A DNA stretch of 7,344 bases from Rhodospirillales bacterium (lineage in GTDB: Bacteria > Pseudomonadota > Alphaproteobacteria > Acetobacterales > Acetobacteraceae). Location: assembly GCA_903644035.1 (NCBI GenBank), contig CAHJXG010000442.1:1-7344 (forward strand). The letters are read 5' to 3'. The translations under genes and the position numbers were made by a program. Below are positions 5,962 to 7,344 of the stretch, one piece after another (position 1 is the first letter of the stretch; every line of letters starts with the position of its first letter). The notes below the pieces were generated by a model. It did not search any database. It was not told the origin of the DNA and saw only the letters and a program-made list of their open reading frames with translations.

Positions 5962-7143
5962 TTAGACTAGGTTTAACAGAAGCGACTTCAAATAAGCGCT
6001 CTCAGGCAGGCCGGGATGGACGGGGTGATCCGGGCCGGCGGCACCGGTGTGCACGATCCGCGCCTCTCGCCGTGTCCGCAGAATGGCCGAGGTCACCTGG
6101 GCGGCGAACAGGTCCAGCGGCGCGTGGTGGCTGCATGACGCGACGAACAGGAACCCGCCGGGCCGGACCAGCGGCGCCGCCAGCCGGGTCATGCGATGGT
6201 AGGCGCGCAGGCCGGCCTCCTGGTCCTTGCGCGACTTGGCAAAGGCCGGTGGGTCGCAGACGACGATGTCGAACCGCTCGTCGGCGGCCGCGAGCGCCGT
6301 CATCACGTCAAAGGCGTCGCCGCGCCGTGCCGAGACCTGATGGCCCACTCCGTTCGCCGCGGCGGCCTGCAGCGCCAGGTCCAGCGCGGGCTGGCTGCTG
6401 TCCACGAGCAGAACCTCGGCGGCGCCCGCGGCGGCGGCGCGCAGCCCGAAGGCGCCGGTGTGGCAGAACACGTCCAGCACGCGGGCGCCGGAAGCGAGGG
6501 AGGCGACCTGGTCCCGGTTGGGCCTCTGATCGAAGAAGAAGCCGGTCTTCTGGCCCGACAGCGGGTTGACCGGGAAGCGCGTGCCGCCCTCCTCCGCCAC
6601 GGCCTCCGCATCCGTCCCGTGCAGCAGGCCCGCCTCTTGCGGCAGTCCCTCCTGCAGGCGCACGGCGCTGTCGTTGCGCGCCACGATGGCACGGAGCGGC
6701 AGCAGGTCCAGCAGCGCCGCGGCGATCTCCGGCAGCAGGCGGTCCATGCCGGCGGTGTTGGCCTGCACGACGGCCACGTCGCCGAACCGGTCCACGATCA
6801 GCCCCGGCAGCCGGTCGGCCTCGGCGTGCACCAGGCGGTGCTGCGTCCCCGGGGTGACCCGGGCGCGGAACGCCACGGCGTCTGCGATCCGTGCCCGGAC
6901 CCAGGCCGCGTCGATCACGGCGTCGGGATCGCGGTCGAGCAGCCGCGCGGCGATCAGGCTGTGCGGGTTGAACATGAAGGTGCCGTAGCGCCAGCCGCCG
7001 TCCCCCTCGATGCGGACCGGCGCGCCGGCGGGCCAGGTCCGGTGCTCCGGCGTCATCGCGATCTCGTTGCTGAACGCCCAGGGATGCCCGGCCTTCAGGC
7101 GGCGGTCGTGCCCGGGCTTCAGGCGGAGCAAGGGGTGGGGCAT
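5962..7143 (-). CDS. RlmI-type class I SAM-dependent 23S rRNA cytosine-C5 methyltransferase
   Basis: A 393-residue cytoplasmic enzyme of the COG1092/RlmI family, close to the 396 residues of E. coli RlmI, which makes m5C1962 in 23S rRNA. Domains in order: an N-terminal PUA-like RNA-binding part (about 1-75: LRLKPGHDRRLKAGHPWAFSNEI), a central beta-rich domain (about 85-200) that includes RLPGLIVDRFGD and QKTGFFFDQRPNR, and a C-terminal Rossmann methyltransferase. The latter shows motif I VLDVFCHTGAFG (222-233), the motif II acidic residue in LLVDSS (245-250), motif IV CDPPAF (296-301) and SCSHH with Cys337 as the predicted catalytic nucleophile. ATG 7143 gives the usual family N-terminus but has no clear ribosome site. 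An in-frame TTG at 7170 would add nine residues and overlap the upstream stop as TTGA, which would allow coupled translation. The exact target base is by homology only. Confidence 0.92.
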   Translation of the reverse strand: MPHPLLRLKPGHDRRLKAGHPWAFSNEIAMTPEHRTWPAGAPVRIEGDGGWRYGTFMFNPHSLIAARLLDRDPDAVIDAAWVRARIADAVAFRARVTPGTQHRLVHAEADRLPGLIVDRFGDVAVVQANTAGMDRLLPEIAAALLDLLPLRAIVARNDSAVRLQEGLPQEAGLLHGTDAEAVAEEGGTRFPVNPLSGQKTGFFFDQRPNRDQVASLASGARVLDVFCHTGAFGLRAAAAGAAEVLLVDSSQPALDLALQAAAANGVGHQVSARRGDAFDVMTALAAADERFDIVVCDPPAFAKSRKDQEAGLRAYHRMTRLAAPLVRPGGFLFVASCSHHAPLDLFAAQVTSAILRTRREARIVHTGAAGPDHPVHPGLPESAYLKSLLLNLV

Positions 7144-7166
7144 GTCGCGGGGAGTTACCAGGCCCG

Positions 7167-7344
7167 TCAACGGACGTAAACGCGGACCTCCCGCCCGGCA
7201 AGGCCGGCTTCAGGCCGGGCGAACAGGCGCACCCGGGCGGGCGGCACGCCCTGGGCCGTGATGGCGCGGGCGACCGTGCCGGCCTCGGCGCTGGAGGATG
7301 CGGCCCCGTCGTCACGCACTGCCTCCACGCCCGCAGCGCCTGGC
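7167..7344 (-). CDS. Unidentified protein, C-terminal fragment
   Basis: An open frame enters from the right edge and ends at TGA 7169-7167, giving 58 residues. The end reads GVPPARVRLFARPEAG followed by LAGREVRVYVR. A helix (AGTVARAITAQG) followed by two predicted strands (ARVRLFA, REVRVYV) resembles the last alpha/beta unit of small periplasmic domains such as OmpA- or SPOR-like folds, but this is only an impression and no family is assigned. It lies on the same strand as the methyltransferase, 23 bp from ATG 7143, or overlapping by 4 nt if TTG 7170 is used, so the two are probably an operon. The coherent alpha/beta pattern and correct spacing argue that it is real; the short length limits confidence. 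Confidence 0.55.
   Translation of the reverse strand, partial: PGAAGVEAVRDDGAASSSAEAGTVARAITAQGVPPARVRLFARPEAGLAGREVRVYVR

Noticed and set aside
7093..7126. CTTCAGGCGG repeated at 7093-7102 and 7117-7126
   Set aside because: It encodes the conserved RLKPG...RLKAG segment of the methyltransferase N-terminus, so protein sequence explains it.
6196..7179. A 327-codon plus-strand open frame opposite the methyltransferase
   Set aside because: It is antisense to a gene with clear methyltransferase motifs; its translation shows no domain and is biased to Gly, Val, Arg and His.
7192..7221. An 8-bp perfect GC stem (CGCCCGGC / GCCGGGCG) with a 14-nt loop
   Set aside because: It lies inside the coding end of the right-edge gene and has no T-run. 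In DNA of this GC content such a stem is easily coincidental.

Overview
The window is GC-rich, gene-dense bacterial chromosome with no RNA gene, insertion sequence, phage gene or CRISPR array. The very high GC at third codon positions and the gene repertoire (fused indolepyruvate ferredoxin oxidoreductase, retropepsin-like periplasmic protease, OmpR-type orphan regulator, RlmI-type methyltransferase) suggest an alphaproteobacterium, perhaps Rhodospirillales/Acetobacteraceae. This placement is inferred from protein style only; no marker gene is present.

Left half, plus strand (1-3732): three genes read in one direction with short gaps of 40 and 14 bp and are probably one transcription unit. 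They are the C-terminal half of a fused indolepyruvate:ferredoxin oxidoreductase (its 5' part lies outside the window), a complete acyl-CoA dehydrogenase, and a secreted aspartic protease with two retropepsin-like domains. The first two fit a catabolic route in which a 2-oxo acid from an amino acid is converted to an acyl-CoA, which is then dehydrogenated. The third has no obvious metabolic link.

Right half, minus strand (3782-7344, read right to left): the end of an unidentified gene at the right edge, an RlmI-type 23S rRNA cytosine methyltransferase, a membrane fatty acid desaturase with all three histidine boxes, and an OmpR/PhoB-type response regulator. The two halves converge at about 3733-3781, where a weak hairpin lies.

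The most notable feature is the response regulator and its upstream region. The receiver domain has Gly where the phosphorylated Asp should be, has lost one acidic-pocket residue and the switch Thr/Ser, and no histidine kinase is adjacent. Immediately upstream is a strikingly AT-rich stretch (41% GC by count over 4641-4740) carrying an imperfect 15-bp direct repeat at a 43-bp period, a plausible operator. I found no clearly new multi-gene system; the rest is ordinary chromosomal gene content.
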